Positions 37,910-50,343 of a DNA stretch of 64,000 nucleotides are shown here, piece after piece. The stretch lies in assembly GCF_002078875.1 (NCBI RefSeq), contig NC_034415.1:27063083-27127082 (forward strand). The letters run 5' to 3'. A model generated the notes under the pieces. It saw only the letters and a list, made by a program, of their open reading frames with translations, did no database searches and was not told where the DNA came from. This stretch comes from Numida meleagris (Eukaryota; Chordata; Aves; Galliformes; Numididae). A program made the translations under genes and the position numbers. How positions within the stretch are numbered: position 1 is the stretch's first letter; each line of letters opens with the position of its first letter.

Positions 37910-39923
37910 CAACAAACTAGCGATGCAAAAATTATTTTAAGATTAGAGTGATAGGGATGAAGGGGTAGATTTCCTGAGAACTCAGTAGTTCTGGGAAATA
38001 TATCAGTAATAATAAACGGATAGGGCAAACAGAATAAAGTAGTTCATTTCTAGGGCAATGTGTATAAAAATCAAGCTTGACTATAACAACCTCAATCAAG
38101 ATGCAAAATTCATCCAGTTGTTTTTGTTTGGAAGTATGATTCAGGCACTTCAGTTGTGTTGTTTCAATTACCTCATAGACAGTTACTTTTTCATGCCTTA
38201 ATAAGGAAATTTTGTTATTACTATTTATACAAAACGGGAAATGGAAGTACAATGAAATGTGCCCAGAGTTCTAGCGCATACTGTGAATTTACAGCCTACA
38301 ACACCGGTCTCCTATGTCAACCTTCTTAAAAGTAGTTACAATTGTGTAAATCATTGATGAGTTTTCAGTTCAGGAGTTAGAAAAAGGCATGTATATTCAC
38401 AGCTCTAGGAAAGCTTCGGTCTTGGTCTGCCCATTTAACTCTGGTTCACCTCTACTGTATACATCAAGTAGTTACTTGGATAAGTGCAGATTGTTATGCG
38501 CTGTCAACTCTTCATTTGTCTTCGAAGAAGCGATGGTCTTCAGTTGGATGGATCTGTCAGCCATTTGGAAGAGTAAGAGGAATAAGAATAGAGCATCCAT
38601 TGGGGGGCTGGACTACCAAGAGGTACCTATCGTAGTTGCACCACATCTGCCGTCCGGGTGGCAGCTAGAGTTCTCTGGGGGAGCTACACATACTGCAGCA
38701 TTCCAGCTGCCAGCCAGAAGGGGGGGATGACAGCTAGGTTGTTAAAACTTAAAAGAGCCAGATGGCTCCCGTAGCTTCACTGACCACATCTAGCAAGAAC
38801 AGATAGCAGTTGATGTGGATTGAAGTCTAGGTGTGTTTTCTTCCTAGCTTTTACTAAGTAGAAGTGAAGTATAAGTGTAAATGAAGAGTGATGACACTTG
38901 AAAGCTTTGGGTGGTCACAAGGAAATTGGTTTTGGGAGAACCTGAAGTCCTGCCTGCCCCCAAGAGAAGCTAAGGAAAGTGACTAGGTGGAAGAGTTTGC
39001 GAAATAGTTTGCAGTGGTTGTTGCACAAATAGTGTGGTGTCCACTTTTTTTTTTTTGTGGATTACTGTTGGATCTGATGGTTATGATATCATCTGTCTGC
39101 TCCTGTGAAATAAATTTCTATTTCCTTCCAGGATGCATGATATTTCTGTATTCAGCACAGTGTAAGGGAAGTAAAAATGTCAAGTCATTTAATCCATAAA
39201 AGCTAGAACCTATGCAATTCAGTGAAAATATTGTATATACATGAAGTGTCTTGTGTCTGGCAAGTGTTGTTTCTTCTTCCTGCTGATGTTTTGGATTATT
39301 TGTTGTCTACTTTAGAACTAATTCTTTTTCAGCTTTCTGTGTTACTCTGATAAAATCATACTGTTTGATAATGAAGTTGGAAAGGGAAACCAGCGTAACA
39401 TGGGACTTTTCTAAAGCTGAAAGTGGTTGTTTGTAAACAGATGCCACTACTAAGTGCTTAAATTAGATAATAAACGGCACCTATCTCATGAATGCCTTTC
39501 ACTCCATTTAGTGTGGTGTGCAGTCTTGGATTTTTTCTGCTTTTAGAATGTTTCAGGGATGCAATTTGCTTGTGAATCTTGCACAACTGTCACTGGTTCA
39601 ATACAGGCTTAGAGGGATTAGTTCTTTTCTAGAGGGTCCCAGGTGGATTTTTTATTAAACTTTTGGGTAATAAACATTTATCTCATTTTTACAGCAACGT
39701 TTAACACTATCTATTTATTGCCAAATATCTGTATATCCATTACATGAGCTGAAAATACACCTGCTTTGGAATAAAAGCTCTCTGGAGAACCCACAGCAGG
39801 CACAGATAATTGTAAACAAAACAGGAGCCCATAAAATAAAAATAAGAGTACTACCTTGAGTATCGTGTCTTACAGACTGACTGCTTTGAACAGAAATACG
39901 TTTGTTATAATAGCATTTCTATT

Positions 39924-39940
39924 AAAAAAAAAAAAAAAAA
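39924..39940. repeat. Run of 17 A
   Basis: A17 followed by a purine-rich 'gagcggggaagagagagag' stretch, giving about 35 bases of pure purine on the plus strand. Confidence 0.95.
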
Positions 39941-40911
39941 GAGCGGGGAAGAGAGAGAGTAACTGAGTAAGTATGAAAGTGTGGTGGATGCTTGTGTGCC
40001 CAGACCCTGAGTATGGTATCTGAGACGTTGTGTGTACATCAATTGAAAGCACGACATTGTGCTATTAATATATCACACTGTGATCATTGGATCATTATCT
40101 GCCTTGTTGCTTATAAATTTATAGCCCCCCAAACCGCATTGAATGTTCTGTGTAAACAAAGAATAGTACAGGCCAGTGGTGGAAGCAGTCATGCTTAATT
40201 TCATGCCTGCTGTAATCTTAACTCCCAGAAACTGTACAGAATCCGTGTAGGTCTGAAGAATAAGGATGACAAATGATTAGAGTAAAAAAGGTCAAAATTC
40301 TACCATCAACAAAAAAAGAGAAGTGCTCGTGACTGAACTCAGTAGTCATATTTCCAGGAGAACACATTTTAAGCGTGTGTTGCTTACCTATAAGATAGAT
40401 ATCATATGCTTAAGAAACATAATGAATTCACAGTTGTGGCAGTAGAAATAGTTACCGCTATTAAAAATGGAATTTAAAGAAGAGGGAAAGAGATTAGATC
40501 TCATGGTATAGCAGCAGTCTTCTTGCAGTTCTGTTGAAAGTCTCATGTTCTCCAAAACGAGCTAAATCTCAGAAGCTTGGATTTAATCAGAGCTTGGTTT
40601 CTCCTTAATAGTTAACTGCTGAAACAATACATGTATGTTACGCTCCGGGAAAAGGTAATATCTTCATATTATGGAGCTATCCAGTTTGTATTTCCCACGT
40701 TTTCCAAAAGTTATGTGAATTTGATTATCTGAAAAGATTCCACTGGAGCAGTGTGACAAGGTATATAATGCAGATGACATTATGAAGCAAGATGAGATGT
40801 TACCATGTTAGGTGAAATACTGTATGTATTTATTGAAACATTTATTTCAGCAATGTACTTGCAAACAATGCAAGTAACTATTTCTAACTGTGTGAACCTC
40901 ATCTCTCAAAA

Positions 40912-40935
40912 ATATATATATATATATATATATAT
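40912..40935. repeat. (AT)12 microsatellite
   Basis: Twelve uninterrupted AT units, flanked on the left by 'ctctcaaaa' and on the right by 'gaggtc'. Confidence 0.97.
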
Positions 40936-42198
40936 GAGGTCAAAGAAATTACATCTTTGCATCGTGAGAGAAAGAAAAGCTCTTCTTAGTGGCTGATCAA
41001 ATTAATTATGTTAAATAGCTGAAAGCAGAGGGAAATGAAACAGAATTAGCCCTTCAAATGGTGCTTAAGGCAAAGCTAGGAATGAGACCACTTCAGAGTG
41101 GTCCAGTGATATTTACAAATTGGGATCTCATCGTGTTCCCTCTGGCTCTGGCTGACACCAGCTTCAGTTCCTTGTACAGGTTTCTGTCACACAACTGCAG
41201 CACACATGGTGAAAGCTGTGAAGTTCTGGGATGCTGTTTCTGCTAGACATGCAATTTTTTTGGACTTTTTTCAGCATTTATTAATGCTGAACTTTTTGAT
41301 TTTTCCATTTACATAATGTGATTTATTCTTTGTAAGTGGAAACAAGAGCTCCCAAGAAGTCTTATGTTTGGATGGCAATAGGTAAATTTACATCAAGCCT
41401 AATCTCTTTAACATGTACACCTGTGCAGCCCAGAGGAAGCAATTGAATCACATAAGTGTAGTGGGGAAATGGGGAGAAAAATACTGCTGTGAGTCTTCAT
41501 TTCTATCTAAGTAAGTGATAACTTTTATCTCCAACGCTGAATCCATTTATAAGGTGATTTTGATTTAACTTAATGAGTAGTCTTCCTGCTGCAGTGCTTG
41601 TGAGTGTTCAATTATCAATGCAAAAGGAATTTGATGATACCAAGATAGGCATTCATGCATTTTAGTTAAAATGTTTTTCCTGTTGACATCTGTAGTCATC
41701 TCTTTCCTTACCAAAATGAACAATGAAGTCAAGGAATCAGATACATTCGTGTTTTTAGGTGCCTTCTAAGTAGTCACAGCTTTTGACTTTATCCAAGAAA
41801 AAGGCAAGATGCCGCATAGCAAAGGAATGCACTGAGAACAGTTGCTTTGGTTTTGGAGTTACGCTTTGCTTTATTTACTTAAATAATCCAAGACACAGCT
41901 TTCCTTGTGAAGGAATTCGCTATCAGCAGTAGACCAAAATCTTTATCTCCTATCTTTAACAGTCAGAAAATGCGTGAGTAAGAAGTACAGAATGAAGCAT
42001 AAAGTGTTTCCAATAATTCTCATAATTCAGTGGAGGACGCTGGTTTTCTACTCAACCAGAAAAGATTTAACATGAGGAATTTAACAATGATTGCTCTGAA
42101 GATTAAAACTATACATTAGAAATTATTCCAGTGTATAAAGAATAATAAATGTTATTAAGATTTGTGAGACCCTTTTTATCCAAAATCCTGTACACATA

Positions 42199-42692
42199 GG
42201 TTGCTCTGAAAATAATGCCTCCTATTTTTTTTCCATGGAAATTGCAACAGATACAAAGAGCACAATAACAGTATTTGATAGAGCAAACTCTCAGCTACAA
42301 AACGCTGTTTTTCAGCCTAGTCACCACTGTTAGCTATGCATTTTTTGTCAGCGATGAACAAGAACCTTCATGCCATGTTCATAAAAACTTGCACTGTCAC
42401 TACTGCTGAAACATACCACCACTCTCTTTGCTCACTTCACCCATTTGGTCTCCATAAACATTCAGTGAATGTCGGTGGGTGCAATTTTTTCATCATAAAG
42501 GAATTCAGTTCCACACCTTTGCTTCATATGCGCTTCCATGTCTGGCACCATGTTGTCAGACTGAAGCTCTGCTACAGCAATGAAATTTAACATTAGCAGA
42601 AAAGTTCAATCTCTACTGCCATACCACCAGCATCCACCTCTGATGTCATAGACCAACACAATAAAATAGGAGGCATTACTTTCAGCATAGCC
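42199..42692 (-). mobile_element. Internally deleted mariner (Tc1/mariner) DNA transposon, Mariner1_GG/Galluhop type
   Basis: The two ends form imperfect terminal inverted repeats. The left end starts GGTTGCTCTGAAAATAATGC, and the reverse complement of the right end starts GGCTATGCTGAAAGTAATGC. Both then read CTCCTATTTT, and they agree everywhere except in about five of the first ten bases and one later base. A TA dinucleotide precedes the left end, as expected for mariner target sites; the matching right-hand TA is not intact. I recognise the ends as those of the chicken mariner family. Full-length mariners are about 1.3 kb, so this 494-bp copy has lost most of its interior. Transposase remnants lie on the minus strand. 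The copy cannot encode a transposase. Family naming is from memory of the repeat; the inverted ends and size are seen directly. Confidence 0.88.
42348..42539 (-). pseudogene. Broken mariner transposase remnant (N-terminus joined to C-terminus)
   Basis: Reading the minus strand inside the transposon, an ATG at 42,539 opens a frame starting MEAHMKQRCGTEF and stopping after 25 codons at 42,462-42,464. A one-base shift then gives NVYGDQMGEVS, which resembles the N-terminal DNA-binding region of mariner transposases. That frame stops at 42,400-42,402. A third frame from 42,392 reads ASFYEHGMKVLVHR and hits TGA at 42,348-42,350, where the family has its C-terminal tryptophan. The whole catalytic core with its acidic residues is missing, so the internal deletion joins the first ~45 residues almost directly to the last ~25. 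It is therefore dead three ways: deletion, frameshifts and stops. The comparison to the family is from recall. Confidence 0.75.
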
Positions 42693-42698
42693 CTTATA

Positions 42699-42798
42699 TT
42701 TCTTTTGTGGACCTCCTCTTTACATGGTCTAACATCCACGTCTCTCTTGTACTGAGGACTCCACATCTGGGCACAGTACTCCAGGTGAATAAGGAAGA
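42699..42798 (-). mobile_element. CR1 LINE fragment
   Basis: On the plus strand this reads like the antisense of a CR1 3' region: 'acctcctctttacatggtct', then a 'cttgtactgaggactccaca' segment and 'cagtactccaggtg'. The avian CR1 consensus in this part has the same order of phrases. The fragment starts within a few bases of the right end of the mariner remnant, but the left flank of the mariner does not look like CR1, so I cannot show that the mariner split one CR1 copy. It is non-coding and truncated at both ends. Confidence 0.82.
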
Positions 42799-42910
42799 AT
42801 ACAAAACTACTGTCACCTGGAATCTGACAGTACCTTAACTACTACACAGCACTGGATAAATGAACAGGTAATGAAGGAGTTTGAAGAGGCCTTAAAAGCT
42901 CTTTGTATAG

Positions 42911-42988
42911 TGGGAAATCCACAGAACTGCAGGAATTTGAAGGGCTCTGGAGAGATCACTGAGTCCAGCACCCCTGCTAAAGCAGGTA
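42911..42988 (-). mobile_element. CR1 LINE 3'-end fragment
   Basis: The plus strand contains a degenerate antisense CR1 tail: 'cacagaactgcaggaatttg', 'gagatcactgagtccagc' and 'cccctgctaaagcaggta'. This matches the CR1 subfamily whose antisense end reads 'agaattgtaggggttggaag ... tccaaccccc ctgctaaagcagg'. The orientation is the same as the CR1 piece about 110 bp to the left, but the two cover different parts of the 3' region in an order that suggests separate or rearranged insertions. The minus-strand open frame across it is not a CR1 protein. Confidence 0.72.
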
Positions 42989-45877
42989 AATTAACACTTT
43001 TCATGAAGATAGTGATAGTATAATACAATGCTTGAAGGGATGTTGGAAATGAAGCTGTTGTTGAAGTGGGCAGCAGAAAGCCAGTAGTACTGCTCTTACA
43101 GTGTGTTTTTGAGACAAGATGAAATGCTTCTCTGAGTGGATCTACTTAGCAATGTGTTAGGATTTATATGATGGAGGTTCCTCCACAAATAATGCAACTC
43201 CTTAGGGATTTATGTATTACTTAATGAAGTGTTCTATGTACTGAAAATGAAAACTAGAGCAAAGACTAAAAGTGGGGCAAACTGTACTAGTGGGATTTTA
43301 TTACATTTCTTCATACCTAAAAGAAAAACAAGCATCATCTTTTTGCAAACATTTCAGTTGCTTATCTGCAGCATGTATTTTTAAAAACATTTGAATGGTT
43401 TGGAATAACCTAGAAATATAGGCAACTTATCCAATTCAACATGAAGAAATATGAGCTTTTGAGATTGAGGGGAACGTAATCAAGGAAAAGGATTTTATTA
43501 TTAACTCTTTCATGTTATGAAGCCATGAACATGAGAAAGATGCGGTAGTGATTTGAAATAAGCCCTCTGAAGTCATGGAATAAATTTAAATAGCAATAAC
43601 AAAACTTTAGGAACAAGTAAATGCTTCCATGTTAGCTACCTCATTTATTAAGCCGAGAAATACTATGGTAAACAAACCTATGGGACAAAAGGTTATTCTG
43701 CTGGGGGCATCCTGTGATGCATTAACACTAGAAATCCACGCGTCAGACAATAAAAGAAGCTCGTGAGCTCTGTTAGAGCATGCAGAGGACACATGACTTC
43801 AGAAGTAAATTGTGTTCATATAAGGAAAAGAAAAACATGGAAATAAAGCTTGTAGCCAGACTTCAGTAGCACAGGAATTATGAAGACTTTTTTTTTGTGC
43901 CTTCACTAGCCTAGCTTGCTATTGAATTGGGTATATCAGAAGCAGAATTGTCTTTGGTTTCGTTATTGTAGTCCCTGACACATTGCAATGGCACAGATGT
44001 TGGAAATTACATGTGTACGTCCTGAGTCAGACCTGCAGTTGGTGCTTTCATTGGAGAAGTGCTTTGATTAGGAGATGTGGATTAACGTCAGCAGGAGTTA
44101 TGCTTCAAGATATTCACTAGATTAAGCGCTTCTGAACTTTAGGCCAAAATGAAGTCATTTCAGTTTTGAATAGCCAGTCGTCTAACTTTAATTATTAACT
44201 GGTCAGGCTGAAGAAAAATGGTTGAATGCTTCTTTGATTCTTTAGTTACCCTCAGAGTCTTATTTCTTCTGAGAAGACTCTGGGAGCACTTACAGTTAGC
44301 AAGTCAGGGATAGATCCTGCATTACTTCTTCACTAAACTGAATAAATTCTATAGACGTGTGTTAAGTCAAAGCACCTTGAAACCAGAAGAAACAAACATG
44401 TTAGTTTTCACCACAGGTAACCATGAAGATCTGACTTGCATTACTTTGCATTTAAGATCAACCTCTTTGTATGTGTCATAAAGTGAGCCATGAGAAAACA
44501 TGGAATTTCTTATGTTCTCTTCACATCTATGTAAGTCTTTCTTTATTCTCAGGCTAGCTCATTCCTCTAACAACTTAGAGAAATTGTGTATATTTTTGTT
44601 GTTGTTGCTGAAACCAGCTATTAGCCATCTCTAAGACTGTCAACATAAGCCTTAAATATAGGTATGATGGCCACTGTCATCTTGCAGGCTCTTGAAAGAA
44701 TTTTGATATCCTCACAAGTAAATAGGTCATCTTACCTATAAATATTTTTCTGCTTAAAGAAATCCTCCAGAGAGATTAGATTTGGGCACTGCCAGTTCTA
44801 TGAAACCCTGATATTGTAGCAAAATGAATTAGAAGAGCGCTCATCACAGAGGGTGTGAATGAATGGGATTGTTTGGGGACTGCTGGGACATCAGGTGAAG
44901 AACCAGAGAATAAAATGAACATGTAGTGTGATTTCTTAAAACTTAGTAGATGAAGGATTGGAGTTCATGTTAGTTCTAATTTGCCATGGCATTTCCAGAA
45001 CCAGCACTAGAGGGGCAGAGGCAAAAACAAGTGAATAGCTCTTTTTGCTACCACTGTTTTGGTCTACTTAGGAGCAACTGTAGGGAAGCTGTTTCTCACT
45101 TTGTTTCTGCCCAGTTACATAATTTTTTTTTTCTTGAGTGTCTGGTCAAGACGACCTTCCAAGCTGATTCAGCCCACACCTGCATTTAGAGACCTCAAAT
45201 CACAATTGAAAGATGGAGAAGCAGTCATTTTTCTTTCCCATTCGCAGCTGCCAAGCTACTGTGTGGTAGCACCTGCACAAATTAGCATACCCAGCTCCAG
45301 CCGAGCACTGACTCTGGGACAGTTCTAAAGCTCTTATTACTGGCTGAAACAGAATTGCCATTGGCTCCAGGAATGCCAGCTCTTCTTGCCGTATCTGATT
45401 TTCCTTTGTGTCTCATCCAACCAGAGCAAGCACATGTTCTTAACTGGTGAAAATTGATCCGAATACACGAAAGCCAGCAGTGTTTTTGCTGATTTACATC
45501 TCATAAAGATCTGACCTGTTTTTGAACCTCTGACAGGCTTGTGTTGTTGGCTTTCTTCCAACTCTCATCTCTCTTCTATAGTACAGTCAGGTGAGGTTTT
45601 TCCAGCCTTGATTTAGGTAGCAAACCTGTGCTGCATGGGTAGGAGGCATGCTGCCTTTCCATCCGTGCAGAACATCACTTGCTTCTGTGATTGATTGGTC
45701 TTGTATCAAATTTACTTTTCCACAGCCAGTTTGAGTCTCCTTGAACTTTGGGCAAGCCAACTCTTAAGCAAAGCATCCTTTGTGTCCCAGACCTTCTGCA
45801 GCAAGCAGCGTATGTTTCTGGACAGTGCTATCATCACAGTTTTCAGTTTTGGTAAATCCCCACCTTTGTTGCTTCTG

Positions 45878-45900
45878 CTATGCACTAAGTTAGTGCATAG
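45878..45900. repeat. Perfect 23-bp palindrome
   Basis: CTATGCACTAA and its exact reverse complement TTAGTGCATAG are separated by a single G. The pairing stops sharply on both sides. No repeat family or gene is associated with it. Confidence 0.9.
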
Positions 45901-46442
45901 GGATAAATCCTGACTCTGTGTGCGTGCTTCCAGCAAACCTCTCACTTCTATTCAGAACCCTACATACAGACATCATCAAAAGCCCAGTTAAGTTAGCAAG
46001 AGAAGATAGAGACAAAGCCTCTCGCAATTTTTCTGGGGGGGAAAAAAAAAAAAAGGAAGACTAGGAAATGATTTATTTAATATGAAGAAAGTTTACATAA
46101 ATACACTTTGCAGAGAAACCTTGACAATTTTATATGGTGCTAGGAGTCATTTTGTAATAGGCTTTGGGTAGTGAAGCTAAAGCACTTAGCCAGCTATATT
46201 TCTATTGCAAGTACCATGCTCTATGTGGGCTCGTCTGATTTCATTGCCAACAAACAAATCCTCTGCTATTACTGATGTACCAATGCATCAGCAAGACCAT
46301 TAACCTTTCCTTTTACATACTCAGCACTGAAGTAGTTATTATTTATCAAGTAAAGCACACAGCAGATAATCTCAGCAGGTTTGTTGATTCTATTTTCCTT
46401 CCTTTGCCAAGTAGCTACAGTTTACCATCTCTTCTCCTGTTT

Positions 46443-46460
46443 AAAAAAAAAAAAAAAAAA
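46443..46460. repeat. Run of 18 A
   Basis: A18 preceded by a pyrimidine-rich stretch ('cttctcctgttt'). No retrocopy recognised. Confidence 0.95.
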
Positions 46461-47025
46461 GAGTAAGTAGTAACATATTTAAAAGAAGTATAGCTACTTA
46501 AAGATGGAAAAATATTAGTAGATGCGAGAATAATGTTGTTTTTTTCTCATTTTTATGAGAGAAGCTTGGAAAAAGTTGCTCACCTGAATTGGAGTAGAAG
46601 CCAGTTTATTTCACTAATTTTTGAGAAAATTCAATCATGTTAACCTATTGGGTTGTAATTGTTTTTAGTTTTTCATCATTGGTTTTTGAAAATCCTTTTC
46701 ACTAGGAACCTATAAATGTGCTGATGGAAAATTTATTTTTATTAAAAAAAAAAAACTTTTGTATCATTTCTAACAATTAAGAAAATCCTAAATACATTTT
46801 TTAAGTATTTGATAAAATTTTGTAGTATGGCTCTGATTTCATGCTATTTACTATGAAAGGCATGACTTTATTTGTTGCTATATTCAGCCACTATTTCTGA
46901 TTTTAAAAAAAAAAGAGTGGAAGGTGTCTCAGATATTACTTGAAGAAGAATGAATTTGAATTACAGTGGGGGGGAAAATGGAGTGGAAGAAGCATGTTGT
47001 GCAGAGGGGTGGCAATAAGCCTGTC

Positions 47026-47041
47026 TTTTTTTTTTTTTTTT
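47026..47041. repeat. Run of 16 T
   Basis: T16; a YY1-core-like CAAGATGGC follows at 47,053-47,061 in otherwise ordinary sequence. Confidence 0.95.
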
Positions 47042-50000
47042 GCTCGATGAAACAAGATGGCAAATCCAACAGAAGAAGAACTGCTAGGAGTCAAAGCCAA
47101 CTTCTCCCAGCCATGGGGCAGAAGGCTGCTCCTGCTGGAAGCAGTGCTACTTTTTTCAAGGTTACTGGGGCCTGGGGGAAAGGTTCTTGGGCTTTCGTTA
47201 GCCCATATCTCCCCTTTTCCTGCCAGCAGCCCTGGCCTCACTCCCATTTCAGCTGCAGCATTGTGAACGCTTCTGTAAGCTTCGTGGGAAAGCAGGAAAG
47301 AGGTGTTAATAATAAGGAGGCTAATTGTCACTCTACACCTCATCTGGCCTGGAAAGGACAGAGTTCAAAGAGGCTGTCCGTCCTTATGTAGAGCAGGTCA
47401 TTGAACAGAAAGCATGTGACAGTGCATCCTCTAAACGGCAGGGTGCAGAAAACATCATTATGCAGGGGAATAGCTTTGTAGCAGCTTGGATGTTTAGAGA
47501 TGTTCATATAGCTAAAACTAAAAAAAAATGAAAAAAAAAGATGTCTAATGAGAGCATCTTCTTTCCATTGTTTTCTACTTTTCCTTTTTTCCCTAGAGGC
47601 GTAAGGCAGGTAAAAGAGCTGACGGAGTTAAAGGATTTCACACTAGGGAGGGAGAAATGGCTTTAAGCATTGTACAAGTAGCAAAATCTTTGAGAGAGGG
47701 GTTTTCTTTGCCCAGAACTACTTTCTGCATTTGTATTATGAAAGCAGCTTCCACCTGCACAAAGTCCCTCTGTGACGTCCATGATGAGGACTGTGAGAGC
47801 GGCTCTGGGATGAGAATCCTTTGGAGTTACCCAGTGCTCTGGGATGCACACACACCACTTAAATCTTCCAACAAGAGACACACCGTGTGTGATTCTGATC
47901 TCATTTATAGTACTATAAAATGAAGATTAATTCCGTCTGAATCACACGGCCAAGTCAAGTTTTGGAAGTGTACCTTTAAGGAGCATATGGTAGAACAAAA
48001 ACGTATTAAAGTCATCAATATTTATGGAGCAGGTAAAATGCATATTAGACAAGCTAGATGCCATCTGTCAAAATAATCTTGATTCCAACTTGCTATCCAA
48101 GATGCTGAAGACTAATTCTAGGGCCAGCTCCTGAAGTCAGGTTAAAAGACAACGTATTCCTGTGCCAACAGAAGTGAGGTTATAGCACAAATGTACTGGT
48201 AGCCTTTCATATTCGTATTGAGTCACTGTCAATTCCAGATACGTACCAAAAATCTCTGACTCTGAACGTGTCACGGAGTAGTCCCTAGGCACAACTTTGT
48301 CAGACTAATTCTGTTCTTGAGATCAGAGTTCTGTTAAAAAGTATCCTGGGCAAATGATGTCAAGAGTAAATTAATTAATGACTTGGTATCCCATTTTCTA
48401 AACCATCTATTAGAAATTTTCCCGTTTCTACATTAATTCTGGGAAGTGTTGGTATTTAAATATTTACAGTCTAATCCTGCATCTGCTTATGTTAATAAAA
48501 CTGTCGTTAAACCTAGAGGAAGAAATTTCAGGCCCTGGAAGCTGAATTTGCTTTAATCCTGTTACACAGGGCTGTTTAATGTTCTTCATGGAAACCCTTA
48601 AAATGGGGTAAAATTGACTTGTTTTTGAGATTTTGGGGACATTTTTTTTTTTCAAACACGCTACTCTGAAGTTCTGATCAGGTTTGCTAATTTGGCTAGA
48701 ATTCTAACTGAGCTTAGGAAAAGATTCTTCATATAGCTTACCGTTTTGACCCAAAAAACTTTCACTTCAAGATTTTTTTTTATTTCATTCAGAGCAAAAC
48801 AAAGCAAACAAACTTGGAGGAAAGGGACAGAGGCAAAGGGAGGTCCTTCCCTTAATTATTCTTAGCAGAGGTAGGTGCTAAAACCCATTAAGGCCTTCCC
48901 TCTTTTCAATGTGTTCTGCATTTTTTCTATTTTTATTATTTTCTTTAAGCATCTCAGTTTCATTATGTGGGGAAAGGTATTTGAAACTGCTGGCTAAGTT
49001 GGTGCCAGCTGCTGCTATTTTTTCCTCATTTTTAAGAAAAATTTAAGTGTGAGTAGTTCCATGTACTTGGAAAAGATTTAAAATGCTGGGAAATGAGATT
49101 GTCAGGTTCTGTAGCCAATTGATACTTCGTTAGCAAAACTGTTAATAAGTAACATGCAGCCAAAGCCCCTGAAATTAAAGGGGAACTCTGTTTTGCACCT
49201 TGAACCAGGTATTAAAATACAAGTTAATAGTAGAACGCTATTTGTTAGATTAGAGCACTTTTCTTATGAAATGCTTATATTCTCTTCTATGTTAGTAAAT
49301 AGTAAATGACACTCTTGGCTGATCAGGGGTATCTTTCCTTTGTGGATTTCCTGAGTTTATTGTATGCCACAGCAAACATCCTCAGAAAGTTCCTTTTGAT
49401 GATTAATACCTTCATTAAATACCACTTAAATTTTAAATGTAAAATCAACTAAATTCTTAGTGTTTGTCTGTCCTACTACTGGCTCCCTGGGTCAGCAGTG
49501 ACATGAATCAGTTCAACTTGCAAACTTTTCATTTTCACTTGAAGTTTTATTCCCTTTATGGGATGCTACACTGAGGTTTTAAGTGTAGTGGGGATTGTTT
49601 ATTTTCTTACCCTCAAAAGCTGTTTAGGGAACAGTAGAAATTGGTATGACTTGATATTCCAGCTCATAGTTGGCAGAAAAATAGGAGTATGGTCACCGAA
49701 GTGGAGTGTATTTGTTCTGAAATAGTAGGGTTTTGTGCTGTGATTTTGATTCTTCAGGCTATTGAAGTGCTTCCTGCTAAGTGCCTTCCAGTATGCTGCT
49801 TCAACAAGAATTCATGTTACTGAGCTCTATCACCCAGACCCAGTATAAAAATGTTAAAAGCAGACTAAGTCTAATCTATTAAATGGTTGTGCAGAATTGC
49901 TTAACCACATCAAAGAAGCAAAGACATCTACTCTGGGAAAGACATTGTCAAAGAGCTTTCAAATACAAAATGCAATCTTACAGGTGATTTAGTCGTGGGA

Positions 50001-50271
50001 ATTCATCACCAAATGTATATTTCTCTTTTGCCTCCAAAATAAAACAATGGAGCTTTTATCAAAAAAAGAAAGATTAGAACCATTTTCCTTATTAACTTTG
50101 CTTATTAGAGGATATTTAGCTTTCTATTCATCTTTTCTTTCCTTTTTCTTCATTTAATCAAAGCATTTTTGAAAAGAGTCTTTATTGAAAATAAAGCATC
50201 TTCCAAGGGTCAGGAGACAGTTTTTATTTTGTTTAAAAGAAAAATAATAATAATAAATGCCAATATTAGTT

Positions 50272-50343
50272 GGGGGGGGGGGAGGGGGAAGGAAATAGGG
50301 GAAAGAGAATTCTGAGTGAATTGCCTTCTACCCCACCCCCCCA
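50272..50343. repeat. G-tract followed by C-tract
   Basis: A run of 11 G's (50,272-50,282) plus GGGGG (50,284-50,288) is followed about 45 bp later by a 'cccc-a-ccccccc' block (about 50,331-50,342). The tracts could pair as a long-loop hairpin, and the G-run could form a quadruplex. An AAT-type microsatellite lies just to the left. Confidence 0.7.

Larger units (their letters stand above)
33460..42190. other. No gene seen; unique sequence with CR1 fragments
   Basis: Outside the CR1 pieces, palindromic repeat and simple repeats listed separately, no genes are recognised. The longest frames are 113 codons (38,389-38,730, plus) and 106 codons (37,932-38,252, minus), without family resemblance. 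The stretch at about 41,380-41,640 has an even, low-run texture that might reflect constraint, but I cannot support more. Confidence 0.65.

Noticed and set aside
42336..42590. 84-codon plus-strand frame inside the mariner
   Set aside because: It is the antisense of the transposase remnant, which reads on the minus strand.
46936..47391. Overlapping 135- and 141-codon frames on opposite strands
   Set aside because: Both contain homopolymer-encoded residue runs (F or K) from the T16 tract, and neither resembles a protein family.
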